A DNA stretch of 64,000 bases, from positions 23,459-87,458 of the forward strand of contig JAWWOH010000036.1 in assembly GCA_033851845.1 (NCBI GenBank), read 5' to 3'. This document shows positions 18,101 through 25,372 of the stretch, piece by piece; within the stretch, counting starts at the first letter, position 1, and each line of letters begins with the position of its first letter. The notes beneath the pieces were generated by a model. That model had not been told where the DNA came from, did not search any database, and saw only the letters and a list, made by a program, of their open reading frames with translations. Made by a program: the position numbers and the translations under genes. Source of the DNA: RYN-124 sp033851845 (GTDB taxonomy: Bacteria; Actinomycetota; Actinomycetes; Mycobacteriales; SCTD01).

Positions 18101-19481
18101 GCGTTGACCCGGCCCCACCGAGGTTGCTCGAGGCGGTAAGGAACGCGACCGCGCTGCCGTCTCCGGAGAGGGTCGGGGCGTTGCTCGTGCCGTTGCCTCC
18201 GCTGGTGCCGATCGCGCTGGCGCGTTCTGTCGTACCCCGGTTGATGCTGCGCACGAAGACGTCGGTCTGGCCCTCCGTGTCTCCGGCGATGAGGTCGGTC
18301 GAGGTGGAGGTGAACGCGACCGTCAGCCCGTCGGCGGAGATCGCACTGCCGCCGTTGATACCGGCCGCGGACGGGCTGCCCCCGGTCGCGACGTCCACCA
18401 GGCTGGTCGTGCCAGCCGTGACATCCCGCCGGTACAGGTGGTCGAAGGACGTCGACACGGGGCTGGCCAGCAGGTCGGGGGCGCGCGAGGTGAATGCCAC
18501 AGCGCCGGCATCGGCCGACACCAGCGGATCGCGGCTGGCGCCGCTGCCATAGGCGCCGCTCGGGCGGACGCTCACAGGCACGACGGTCCAGGGCAGGGAC
18601 GAACGGTCGCGGAAGCGCAGGTCGACCACGGGTGCCGGGCCGCTGGACGGCACGGTCGCCAGGGCGGCAACGCCCAGGGTGGACCACGTGGTGCCGTCGA
18701 CCGGCTCGGCCCAGACCCGCCGCTCGCCGGCGGGAAGGACCCAACCCACGTGGCCGTCCGGAGTGCTGAGCGACACGGCCGGATCGCCGACGCCTTCGGC
18801 CGTCACCTGCGCGCCGAACACGGCGGCGCCGGCCGGCGAGAGCACTCTCCCCTTGAGCGTGGGGACTGCCATGGTGACCGTCGTCGACAGCGGAGTGCCA
18901 GAGACGACCGTGATGTCCTTCGACGTGTCCTGGACCAACCAGGGGTCGGAGTCGACGGGGGCGTTGACGAGCAGCTTCCACGGTCCCGGTGAGAGGAACA
19001 GGCCGACGACGCCAGCAGAATCAGTCACTGCCTGCGTCATGTCGACGGCGGCGTTGCCGTTGCCGGCCTGCGGGATGGCCGCGACGTCGACGTTCCCGAG
19101 CGCGGAGGTCCCCTGCTTGACCGAGACGAGCACATTGGAGGCGCGCAGGTCCAAGGTGACGTCCTGCGGCGTAGCGGTGACGGTCACAGGCAGGCCGACG
19201 GACTGAATGAGGTGCTGGCTGTTCGGATCAGCCGGACCAGCCTTCAGCGTCTGTGCCCCCGTCGCCGCCGCGAGAGCGAACCGGCCATCGGCTCCGGCGG
19301 TCGCAAAGGCACCACCACCGCTCACGAGTGCAAAGCCGGCGGCCGTGCCGTCCGGGTTTCGGACCAGACCGGTGACGGTCGTTGCCGCTTGCGCGGTCCA
19401 CACGGGAGCTGCCAGCAGGCTCAGCGCCGCGACAGTCGCCACGACCAGCCGAGCCGACAGCTGCGGGACGCGACGGTTCAT
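12195..19481 (-). CDS. Giant secreted multidomain protein (2,428 residues)
   Basis: The signal peptide MNRRVPQLSARLVVATVAALSLLAAP...AQAA is followed by a carboxypeptidase-regulatory-like repeat (TGLVRNPDGTAAGFALV). A TolB/PD40-like propeller comes next, with repeats such as SADAGAVAFTSRAPDLL, SADGLTVAFTSTSTDL and LSGDGSAVAFLTASSNL (about 310-650). Then follow two fibronectin-III-like units (about 655-850), more carboxypeptidase-regulatory-like and DUF11-like modules (VLPGALVSFRVVLRNNAP), a hydrophobic Gly/Ala stretch near residues 1890-1940, a Cys pair (SSCPAPP), and an SbsA-type Big domain (DVVFDRPMRTFTF...APLAPGTAYVVTVSQ). A 12-Gly run and Ser/Thr/Pro linker precede two C-terminal beta domains. 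ATG 19481 has AGAGG upstream; a TTG at 19487 is possible. Probably a cell-surface or matrix protein; no catalytic residues recognised. Confidence 0.85.
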   Translation of the reverse strand: MNRRVPQLSARLVVATVAALSLLAAPVWTAQAATTVTGLVRNPDGTAAGFALVSGGGAFATAGADGRFALAAATGAQTLKAGPADPNSQHLIQSVGLPVTVTATPQDVTLDLRASNVLVSVKQGTSALGNVDVAAIPQAGNGNAAVDMTQAVTDSAGVVGLFLSPGPWKLLVNAPVDSDPWLVQDTSKDITVVSGTPLSTTVTMAVPTLKGRVLSPAGAAVFGAQVTAEGVGDPAVSLSTPDGHVGWVLPAGERRVWAEPVDGTTWSTLGVAALATVPSSGPAPVVDLRFRDRSSLPWTVVPVSVRPSGAYGSGASRDPLVSADAGAVAFTSRAPDLLASPVSTSFDHLYRRDVTAGTTSLVDVATGGSPSAAGINGGSAISADGLTVAFTSTSTDLIAGDTEGQTDVFVRSINRGTTERASAIGTSGGNGTSNAPTLSGDGSAVAFLTASSNLGGAGSTLLVRRLGALSTVATAGVGELVSPRLSRDGTAISYLQRAADGSWDVVRRVLASASGAVLGSAQASTVGGTPSAPVVSDDGSTVSWVLRTATGSSQRRWTAGVVADVPLTPIAYGGGAGLTSLANDATYVATGLNSALQVFRRDGSSTDLATTGPRGLGVPLLGSVSAAASAVAWGQIGIPPAGGTSAGVQVFVAKLADAAAPTWPGSAALTASSIGSTFAQLAWPAAADDVAVTGYVLSGAPGGDRTLAADATGLSLTGLSPSTSYDLQLVAKDAVGHSSVPLTYRLTTLAAPLTGSAPLSAVTAADGTVQLTWDVVSGATAYAVFRATGDGTLARVADLPAGTGSWLDTATAAGAVHHYRVMATLDGTEQALTVIATAAQIPALEVTTVGVVPQLLRPGIAQLGSSVVITALGNAARTATALVTWADANGATTTTELAMSATSAGSYRTTFLLADGTARVTAVAVRLTDGVGASIDRAAPPNPFDVSGAFDITLTGDDPPGLRLDRSADSLHDAAVLPLATRSLVLALPAALDWRFRVLGADGIELARRGPITLERGQRIALVLDVRRAAEVRVKYETPGGTPVSGVNATLLRSDGSFAGYVRGDVDGTLTTALGLVEGSTYTLRSSVIGAFGEIADIPVTATLPGGARQLVVVPLLATGHVHGIARNAAGDPVAGVVMTLAQPRRRLVPGTTTTGPDGVFDLDGTTGSAVLAAGYQGAVTTWTIDVPDGTLERDVVLPILQAYRVDVQVRTRMAGQPDWEGPYSLEGSRRYFLGLSVTAGSAPPLTDPQDAGGGALRIFAFNAAVGTPLTVCMDGTQAQVPSGCTTLLLGADLAPVLHLDRGYFEGVSGAVSGATGVGVQLSSVGVDGALTPISGYRSVGAGFVRGVPGPGRYRLVVFGDAAGSAEAEVDIPEGRIIDLGSMALAPPGPFRVLSTVQSPQENVLPGALVSFRVVLRNNAPVSASVARVLVPAGVTLPPASLLLDGVAVAGTAVPGGVDIAVGDLPTGAEHVLLYSLRLGETYDSDTIAGAVRMAFTGGTDALVDALVGVQRLTFEAPPPTTRHEIVVSGIAAPSAVVRVQGNGGLLALATAGPGGAWTTPLTLPDTGAAQDYDLWAETGEGTDLRRTRSVTVIYDPDRPELIDVTLKQAVNPWAVHADPRQGISHPIFYVKGGAGLIVTLTWTKPERVTDVVVHVGTATAAATFVDGKFVASLPDFDGRGDVRVESKVAPALRLSTGRSEAQIRTALPAALRDATWPTVEPEAVVGGARTSATATSPTSGETSVDITITDAPDFVPSPADLAAATASGVPVYGLTVTQPAGPGGPVVANAVIKASALDAPRLVAALRAHRVHVNFVSIPAGVVYAAVAIKVIGRAISTGDFALSSYQGWESGNYKDIDKLYLLISPVCPEGEAERLYRKIEAERENQLMSDVVTTGAGILAGVALSAIAPGPGTMIGSAAGSAAAGQLLNFASNAAAAQRVAAVAAEIKASSCPAPPDPPGGVGGGSSAGGSWSNGTDTTGGSGGTVVDPKYAHDPSGVVYEGTRSNRLEGVTATLLQGASETGPWSFWDARDWAQTNPMPTNAVGYYGWDVPEGWWKVVWSKDGYASAESPALQVLPPRFNVDVGLVRLAPPAVSDVVLTDAGGIDVVFDRPMRTFTFDGAYAVTHSGSPVAGTWAPISPQLGDGDVGDVTNRVRFTPAAPLAPGTAYVVTVSQTVQDYARRTMTGDVTRTVTTTSVAPTPGGGGGGGGGGGGSSTGGGLPSVVPSASSSATPSSTSVPTSTPIHPCPTFELTLPSTPALAGRPVTVTIAGPAGVRTVELIGYVRPSTTYRVLRTVTTTAQGLATVTLAPAGNARLALRAVGCTAGSSTVLYVRAVLSLSAVPVRPHVLRLSGVVLPHRIGRVVQVSVGRVEGRSSAVQNTRTDAAGRYNVLVQVATAGRYVAVARTVADMTVVAGSSPTRFVSVR
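12838..12873 (-). repeat. Poly-glycine-encoding CCN/CCG microsatellite
   Basis: A run of CCA/CCG triplets on the plus strand encodes 12 consecutive glycines in the giant secreted protein, between the Big-like domain and a Ser/Thr/Pro linker. It is a likely flexible hinge and a site where copy number may slip. Confidence 0.8.
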
Positions 19482-19653
19482 CAGCAACGACCTCTGCCGG
19501 CTACGCGAGCCAGCCGCAGGTTTGCCGCTGCGCGCTGGACGCTATGCCCGCGTCTGCCGATTGCCCATGGTCAGGACGGACCGGGCAGAACCGTCCGATC
19601 GGCAACGTCTGCTAGCAAGATCACGCAATGTCGCGCGAGGGACAGCGAACTTC

Positions 19654-22086
19654 CTAGATCGCGTACGCCGGCAGCAACCCGCTCATCCGGACCGCACGAA
19701 GAACGTCGGCGACGCGCTCTGCCGAGGTCTGCGCGGCGACCGGCTTCGCGCTGGTCTCGCTGCGCGCGCCGATGCCGCTCAACCGCACGGACCAGGCGCC
19801 GCGGCCGAAGTTGGCGGCGAACAGCATCGAGGTCGGCGCGTGCCAGCGCAGCTCGGTGATCGGCGCGTTGGGCAGGCCACTGCCCACCTTCAGCCAGCTG
19901 CGGCCGAGGTTCTTGCTGACCGACCGCGACAGGAACACACCGACATCGGTCGCCACCAGCAGGTCATCGCCGATGGGCACGACGTCGTTGACCGGTGCCT
20001 GCGGCAGGTTGCCGCTGATGTCCTTCCACGTCTTGCCGCCATCGGCCGTGCGGTAGACGAGTGACCTGCTCTTGCCCGAGCGGAAGCCGGAGAAAGACGC
20101 GAAGGCGACGCTCTTGGCGTTGCGACGGTCGATCGCCACGGACGTCACCCAGTCGGTCGGCAGGCCGGTCGCCCGGGTCCACGTCGTACCGCCGTCATGG
20201 GTGTACTGCACGCGACCGTCGTCGGTGCCCGCGTAGATCGTGCCGAGGTCGGCGTACGCGACTGCGAGGGTGGTGATCGTGCCGTAGTTGCGGAAGAGCG
20301 GGTTGGTCTCGCGCCCGGGCCCGCCGGTGAGGTCGGGGCTGATCGGCGTCCACGACGCGCCGTCATCGGTGGACCGGCTGACGATCTCGCTGCCGGTGTA
20401 GACGGCGTGCGGCTCGCCGGGGTCGAACTCGATCGGGGTGAGCCAGCCCTTGCGCGTTCCGACGACGGAGTTGTCGAAGGCCGTCATGTTGGTGCCGCCA
20501 TCATGGCTCACCGCGCAGGCCCCGTACTGGCTGCAGCCGTAGACGATCTTGTCGTTGCGCGGATCGATGGCCATCTCGGTGCCGTCGCCGCCGGTGATGT
20601 CGTTCCAGCCGTCATTGGCCGGGTCGTCGGTGCGCTTGTAGTTGCGGTTACCGCCGTTGTCCTGCAGACCGCCGACGATCCTGCGGGGGTCCTGCATGGA
20701 CACGTCGATCGAGAACAGCTGGTTCCACGGCATGTACTCGCCGTGCTTGAACGAGGCGCCGTTGTTGTCCGAACGGTAGAAGCCGCCGTCGTTGCCGACG
20801 TACACACGACCCGGCACCTTGGGGTCCCATGCCATGCCGTGCTGGTCGGAGTGCAGGCCGGGGCTGCTGCCGAAGCTGACGCCGCCGTCGGTGCTCTCGG
20901 ACATGTTCACCCCGGTGGCAAAGACGTGGTCGGGGTCCTTGGGGTCGACGTAGACGCGCCCGAACCACCACGCGTAGACGTAGCCGCCGGTCACCAGCGG
21001 CGTGTCGATCCCCGGCGTGAAGGTGCCGCCGGCGTCGTCGGACCGGTACATGCCGGCCGTCAAGCCGGCCTCCGTGGACGCGAGGATGTAGACGCGGTCT
21101 GGGTTGCTCGGGGCGACCGCGATGCCGAGGCGGCCCAGCTCGGGGTTGGCCAGAAGTGTTGGTCCCCCGATGCGGGTCCACGTCTTGCCCGCGTCCAGGG
21201 ACTTGAACGCGCCGCTGCCCAGGCCGGTGTACTGGCGCTTGTCGGGGTAGCGGATGCGGTCCCACATCGTCGTGTAGACGGTGTCGGGCTTGCGCGGGTC
21301 GAGCGCGATGTCGACGGCGCCGGCGGTCGCGGTCTCCGGCTTCAGTGCGAGCTTCCAGTGCTTGCCGCCGTCGGTGGTCTTGTAGAGACCGCGCACGCCG
21401 CCACCGCTGTAGAGCGGACCGTTCGCCGCGACCCACACGGTCTTCTCGTTGCGCGGGTCGATGACGACGCGGCCGATGCGCTCGCTGCCGTTCAGGCCCA
21501 TCGCGGTCCAGTGCTTGCCGCCGTCGGCTGACCGGTAGACGCCGCTGCCGCCGTACGTAATGGATCCACCGCCCGGCCCGGCCTCTCCGGTGCCGGCCCA
21601 CAGCACGCCGGTCTTGCTGATGGCGAGCGCACCGACGGCCTGGGTCATCTGGGTCGGCCACACGCTCGAGAACCGCTTCCCCCCGTCGCCGCTGTGCCAG
21701 ACACCGCCACTTGCGGTCGCGAGGTAGACGCTGTCGCGTCGCAGCGGGTCGACCACCACGTCGAGGACCCGGCCGCCGATGTTCGTCGGGCCCTTCAGCG
21801 ACCAGGTCGCCCTGGCGAGCCCGGGGTCGCTCTTCGCCGTCGATGCGGCGATCTGCTGCGCTTGCGCATCGGCCTTCGCCCACGCGCCGGTGGGAATCAC
21901 CCCACCGCGCTGCCCGAGCATCTCGTCGCCAGGCTCCTGCTCCGCGTCGGACAGCGCGGCCAGGCCGGCCGCGGTGACGCCGGGCACGGCACGGCTGGCC
22001 TGCGTCGCAGTCACGGCAGCGGGCATCCCGGCCAGGGCCGGCAGCGCCAGCAAGGCAGGCAGGAGCAAGAGCGGCGTACGACGCAT
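19654..22086 (-). CDS. Secreted beta-propeller protein with Asp-box (BNR/sortilin-like) repeats
   Basis: 810 residues with a signal peptide (MRRTPLLLLPALLALPALAGMPAAVTA) followed by a prosequence-like helical region. Many Asp-box repeats of the form S-x-D-x-G-x-x-W follow: HSGDGGKRF, RSADGGKHW, KTTDGGKHW, KSLDAGKTW, RSTDDGASW, YTHDGGTTW, RTADGGKTW. This is the multi-blade propeller of the WD40/YVTN/BNR, Vps10/sortilin and oligoxyloglucan-hydrolase-like group. Related sequences are often labelled glycosyl hydrolases, but I see no catalytic pair that would settle an activity. It begins a run of minus-strand genes behind the giant secreted protein. Confidence 0.85.
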   Translation of the reverse strand: MRRTPLLLLPALLALPALAGMPAAVTATQASRAVPGVTAAGLAALSDAEQEPGDEMLGQRGGVIPTGAWAKADAQAQQIAASTAKSDPGLARATWSLKGPTNIGGRVLDVVVDPLRRDSVYLATASGGVWHSGDGGKRFSSVWPTQMTQAVGALAISKTGVLWAGTGEAGPGGGSITYGGSGVYRSADGGKHWTAMGLNGSERIGRVVIDPRNEKTVWVAANGPLYSGGGVRGLYKTTDGGKHWKLALKPETATAGAVDIALDPRKPDTVYTTMWDRIRYPDKRQYTGLGSGAFKSLDAGKTWTRIGGPTLLANPELGRLGIAVAPSNPDRVYILASTEAGLTAGMYRSDDAGGTFTPGIDTPLVTGGYVYAWWFGRVYVDPKDPDHVFATGVNMSESTDGGVSFGSSPGLHSDQHGMAWDPKVPGRVYVGNDGGFYRSDNNGASFKHGEYMPWNQLFSIDVSMQDPRRIVGGLQDNGGNRNYKRTDDPANDGWNDITGGDGTEMAIDPRNDKIVYGCSQYGACAVSHDGGTNMTAFDNSVVGTRKGWLTPIEFDPGEPHAVYTGSEIVSRSTDDGASWTPISPDLTGGPGRETNPLFRNYGTITTLAVAYADLGTIYAGTDDGRVQYTHDGGTTWTRATGLPTDWVTSVAIDRRNAKSVAFASFSGFRSGKSRSLVYRTADGGKTWKDISGNLPQAPVNDVVPIGDDLLVATDVGVFLSRSVSKNLGRSWLKVGSGLPNAPITELRWHAPTSMLFAANFGRGAWSVRLSGIGARSETSAKPVAAQTSAERVADVLRAVRMSGLLPAYAI

Positions 22087-22159
22087 GGTTGTTGCTTCGC
22101 CGTACGCCGCGTCAATCCTGCCTGTCCACCGCCCGCCTGCTCAAGCTTGCGTCGCGTCC

Positions 22160-23059
22160 TCAGCCGCCGACGAGGGGGCGCGCGGCGGCAGTCGCCTCGG
22201 TCAGGTCGATGACCTGGTCGATCGCTTTGGGTACGACGGAAGCGCGCCCGTCAGGGCGCACCGACCGGCGCGACTCGGTGCGCGTCGGCCCGGCCGGCGG
22301 CGGATTCCACTCCAGCGTCACGTGCTCAGCCTCGTGGAAGCTGCGGGCCGGCGGCAGCCAGACGTCCCGTCTCCCGGGCGCCGGACGAGGGCCCGTGGCG
22401 GGTCTGGCCTTGCGAAGTGCCAGCGCCCAGGCGTCGGTCACGGACGGCGGTGCGGGTGCAGCTGCCGGTGCGGGCGCACGTGCAGGCGCCTCCGCCGCGT
22501 CGGCTTCGGGCGCGCCGGACCGAGCCGAGAGCTCTGCCAGGCTGGTCGCGACCTCATCCGGGGTGATGCTTCGGGCCGGAACGGGTTGCCGTGCGGGGGT
22601 CCGGCGCCGGTTGGCCGGATGGTGCCGGTCATAGGCGTCGACGTACAGATCGGTCAGTGCCGCCCACAGCGATGGTTGGGTGACGCGGCGGTGCAGGACG
22701 TACGGGTAGGCCCGCTCCCAGAGGTCGACGATGTTCCAGCTGAACAGGTCGAGCACGGCGCGCCGCTCGACGCGTCCGGTCGCGACGTACCACGCCGCGA
22801 GGTCCCACATGGACAGAGCGCGGTCGATGAGGTGCTGCTCGCGGGGATCGACGTCCTCCCACCAGCGATCGCTGCGACAGGTCTGCGCCGCGAGGCTGCC
22901 GAGCCCCTCGTCGTAGCGCAGCAGGGTGAGCGAGAGCTGCATCGTCCGGGCGTGCCTACCGTGCGTCCCGCGGCGCAGCCCGACGACCAGCAGCGCCAGC
23001 AGGGTCGAGACCAATGCCGCCCCGCTGAGAACGATCGCGGTAGCGGTCCCTGCGCTCAC
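22160..23059 (-). CDS. Single-pass membrane protein, DUF4760-like, with Pro/Ala-rich tail
   Basis: 299 residues from GTG 23059. An N-terminal transmembrane helix (TATAIVLSGAALVSTLLALLVVGLRRG) is followed by a helical cytoplasmic domain (MQLSLTLLRYDEGLG...DRWWEDVDPREQHLIDRALSMWDLAAWYVATGRVE...SWNIVDLWERAYPYV). That domain resembles the DUF4760 group of helical membrane-linked proteins. A long Ala/Pro-rich disordered tail then ends in a conserved-looking SVVPKAIDQVIDL patch. Function unknown. It lies 29 nt downstream of the LigD-type polymerase gene on the same strand, so co-transcription is possible. Confidence 0.6.
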   Translation of the reverse strand: MSAGTATAIVLSGAALVSTLLALLVVGLRRGTHGRHARTMQLSLTLLRYDEGLGSLAAQTCRSDRWWEDVDPREQHLIDRALSMWDLAAWYVATGRVERRAVLDLFSWNIVDLWERAYPYVLHRRVTQPSLWAALTDLYVDAYDRHHPANRRRTPARQPVPARSITPDEVATSLAELSARSGAPEADAAEAPARAPAPAAAPAPPSVTDAWALALRKARPATGPRPAPGRRDVWLPPARSFHEAEHVTLEWNPPPAGPTRTESRRSVRPDGRASVVPKAIDQVIDLTEATAAARPLVGG

Positions 23060-23088
23060 GCCTCAGCACACCACGCGGTCGGGCCGGA

Positions 23089-24117
23089 CTACGCCTTCTT
23101 GTTCCGCGTGTCGCGACTCGGTTGAACGCGTTTGGGCTCGCCCGGCTGAAGCGCGAACGAGGGCGGGTACGGCGCCTCCCCGTCCCCCTGCTGCTGGTAG
23201 AGCTCGAGCAACGGGCTCAGGTCGTGCTCGATGTCGTCGATCGCTGCGTGCACGTCACCCAGCTCGGCGAACCGGTCGCGCATCGTCCAGATGTCGAAGT
23301 CGGCAACGGCGACGCGGGAGACCTCCTCCCACGTGATGGGTGCCGAGACCGTCGCCTGCGGTCGGGCCCGGACGCTGTACGCCGACGCGATCGTCTGGTC
23401 GCGGGCCATCCGGTTGAAGTCGATGAAGACCCGCTCCCCCCGCTCCTCCTTCCACCACTTCGCCGTCGCGAGGTCCGGTCGTCGGCGCTCGACCTCGCGC
23501 GCGACGGCGACCGCCGCATGCCGAGCGTCGATGAACGGATGGGTCGGCGCGATCCGCAGGTAGACGTGGATGCCCTTGCTGCCACTCGTCTTCGGAAAGG
23601 CGACGTAGCCGAGCTCGTCGAAGAGATTCTTGACCTCGAGGGCGGTCTCCTGCACCTCCGGCCAGCCGACGCCGGGCATGGGGTCGAGGTCGATGCGCAG
23701 CTCATCCGGAGTCTCGGTGTCGGCGCGTCGAGACGGCCACGGGTGGAAGTCCAGCGTCCCGAGGTTGGCTGCCCAGGCGACGTGCGCGACGTCGACCGGG
23801 CAGAGCTCGGTCGCGGACCGTCCGCTCGGGAAGGTGACGGTGGCGGTCTCGATCCACGGCGGCCGGCTGTCCGGGACGCGCTTCTGGTAGATCGCCTCGC
23901 CCTCGGCGCCGTCGGGATGGCGCTTCAGGACGGTCGGCCGCTCCCGGAGCGCCCGGACGATCCCGTCGCCGACGGCGAGGTAGTACTCGACCATGTCGAG
24001 CTTGCGACCGCGGCCCTCGGGCAGCGCCGAGAAGTAGGTCTTGTCGGGGTTGGTGACCTTGACCAGCCGCTCCCCCGACGGCGTCTCGACCGGGATCTCG
24101 ATGAACGGTGACGCCAT
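23089..24117 (-). CDS. LigD-type DNA polymerase/primase domain protein (stand-alone PolDom)
   Basis: 342 residues matching the archaeo-eukaryotic-primase-like polymerase domain of LigD as a free-standing protein. NPDKTYFSALPEGRGRKLDMVEYYLAVGDGIV is the typical N-terminal region. Catalytic acidic residues sit in LRIDLDPMPG (D143 and D145). HPWPSR, KTSGSKGIHVYLRI and KWWKEERGERVFIDFNRMARDQTIASAYSVRA are family signatures. The family fills gaps with ribonucleotides or deoxynucleotides in NHEJ and excision repair. The start is ATG 24117, supported by TACGTT 6 nt upstream; a longer in-frame extension runs into the divergent promoter. With ligC 19 kb away, the two repair functions may cooperate. 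No Ku gene is in the window. Confidence 0.92.
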   Translation of the reverse strand: MASPFIEIPVETPSGERLVKVTNPDKTYFSALPEGRGRKLDMVEYYLAVGDGIVRALRERPTVLKRHPDGAEGEAIYQKRVPDSRPPWIETATVTFPSGRSATELCPVDVAHVAWAANLGTLDFHPWPSRRADTETPDELRIDLDPMPGVGWPEVQETALEVKNLFDELGYVAFPKTSGSKGIHVYLRIAPTHPFIDARHAAVAVAREVERRRPDLATAKWWKEERGERVFIDFNRMARDQTIASAYSVRARPQATVSAPITWEEVSRVAVADFDIWTMRDRFAELGDVHAAIDDIEHDLSPLLELYQQQGDGEAPYPPSFALQPGEPKRVQPSRDTRNKKA

Positions 24118-24123
24118 GGCGCG

Positions 24124-24133
24124 AACGTACAGT
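24124..24133. promoter_or_regulatory. Symmetric bidirectional promoter with overlapping -10 elements
   Basis: AACGTACAGT carries TACAGT on the plus strand (24128-24133) and TACGTT on the minus strand (24129-24124), overlapping on a central GTAC. Each hexamer is followed by exactly 6 nt and then a start codon (ATG 24140 and ATG 24117). Both divergent mRNAs are therefore predicted to be leaderless and to start from one symmetric site in a 22-nt gap. Confidence 0.6.
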
Positions 24134-24139
24134 GGCCAG

Positions 24140-24778
24140 ATGGCAGATCCGTCGACCGTGGGCGGCGATCGCTCGTTGTTCCTCACCGTCAACGAGTGGG
24201 CGCGGGACACTCCGTGGCTGCACGGTCTGCTGCGGACGTACGCCGGCTACGGGGTCGTCCTGTTCGCTGCGCTGCTCGTGGTCGGCTACCTGCTCGCACG
24301 GAAGCGACGCGACCTGGACCTGCTGGCGGCATCGCTGTGGGCGGCGCTCGCACCGTTGATCGCCGTGGGCCTCAACCAGCCGATCGCGTCCGGTGTCGGC
24401 GAGCAGCGACCATTCGTGGTCTTCCCGCACGCCCTGCTGCTGGCCCACCGGTCGGCCGATCCGTCGTTCGCGTCCGACCACGCGACGATGGCCGGCGCGG
24501 TTGCCGTCGGCCTGTTCCTCGTCTCGCGTCGACTTGGCGCCGTTGCGGCTGTCGCCGCCGTCCTGATGGCGTTTGCGCGCGTGTACGTGGGCGCGCACTT
24601 CCCGGTCGACGTGCTTGCGGGGCTGCTGCTCGGAGGCTCTGTCGCAGGCCTCGGTTGGCTCGTGCTGCGGCGCCCGCTCAAGGCCGCGCTCGCGCTGATC
24701 GGGCGAACACCGCTCGCGTTCGCCGTCCCCCTCGACCACGGCCCGCGGAAGCTCTCAGTTCAGCCGGGGGTGGAGTGA
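24140..24778 (+). CDS. PAP2 family membrane phosphatase
   Basis: 212 residues with about six hydrophobic helices and the three phosphatase motifs: GEQRPF (R90-P91), SFASDHATM (S112, D113, H114, a variant of PSGH) and RVYVGAHFPVDVLAG (R147, H153, D157). It probably dephosphorylates a lipid phosphate such as phosphatidate or undecaprenyl pyrophosphate at the outer face of the membrane; substrate unknown. The S-D-H form in motif 2 is common in BcrC-like members. The start is set by the -10/ATG spacing of the shared promoter. The 3' end overlaps the convergent unknown gene by 24 nt. Confidence 0.88.
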   Translation: MADPSTVGGDRSLFLTVNEWARDTPWLHGLLRTYAGYGVVLFAALLVVGYLLARKRRDLDLLAASLWAALAPLIAVGLNQPIASGVGEQRPFVVFPHALLLAHRSADPSFASDHATMAGAVAVGLFLVSRRLGAVAAVAAVLMAFARVYVGAHFPVDVLAGLLLGGSVAGLGWLVLRRPLKAALALIGRTPLAFAVPLDHGPRKLSVQPGVE

Positions 24779-25288
24779 GCGGGCTGCCGCACTGTCCGGC
24801 CATCGCACCGGGTGCCGGCCGCTGAGCTGGTCGAGGATCTGGCTGATGCACCACCGCCGGTAGGCGAGGCAGTCGTCGGGAGTTGCCAGGTCGAGCAGCT
24901 CGTTACCGCTCCAGCAGTAGTAGTCGGCCTCGTCGAGCGTCTCGGCGACCGAGCGCATGATGTCGGCCGCCTCTTGCGGCAGCTCGATCACCAGGTCGTC
25001 GATCGTCTCGACGCCGCTGTCGATGGCGTCGGTGAGGATCCGCTCGGCTTCGTCATTGAGCCCGGCGAACTGCTGCGTCAACGCGAGATAGACGTCGAGC
25101 AGGCGGACGGGGACCTCGTTCCCGCTGCCCTTGGTGCCGGTCTCGATCGCGTCCGCGACCAGGAAGGCGAAGACGCGCAACAGCTCCTCCCGGTGCCGGC
25201 GAGACTTCGCAGCGAGCGGCACGGGCACCGCGCGCAGGTGCACGGGGACGAGCTCGTCACGGTCGGACGCCGTCAAAGCGGGGGGCAT
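24755..25288 (-). CDS. Conserved actinobacterial protein of unknown function (177 residues)
   Basis: A soluble, acidic, mostly helical protein. Landmarks: DRDELVPVHLRAVPVPL, SRRHREELLRVFAFLVAD, LNDEAERILTDAID, LDEADYYCWSGNELLDLATPDDCLAYRRWCISQIL. The opening 'R-x-E-L-V-P-V-H-L-R' and the C-terminal 'D-E-A-D...L-L-x-L-A-T-P...Y-R-x-W' recur in actinobacterial hypotheticals that I remember near SpoIIE/ATP-binding anti-sigma genes. No such partner is seen here. The family has no function I can state. Confidence 0.7.
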   Translation of the reverse strand: MPPALTASDRDELVPVHLRAVPVPLAAKSRRHREELLRVFAFLVADAIETGTKGSGNEVPVRLLDVYLALTQQFAGLNDEAERILTDAIDSGVETIDDLVIELPQEAADIMRSVAETLDEADYYCWSGNELLDLATPDDCLAYRRWCISQILDQLSGRHPVRWPDSAAARSLHPRLN

Positions 25289-25372
25289 GGCTCGATCGTC
25301 GCTTGTGTCCGCTTCTGTCGGTATCGCCCGCCAGGACCAAATGCGTCCCCTACCGACGTACTAGCCGATGGC

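Noticed and set aside
19490..19560. GGCAAACC motif in the leader of the giant secreted-protein gene, suggesting a c-di-GMP (GEMM) riboswitch
   Set aside because: Only the first motif is present. The GACGCAAAGC-type core is absent and too little space remains before the ATG for the full aptamer.
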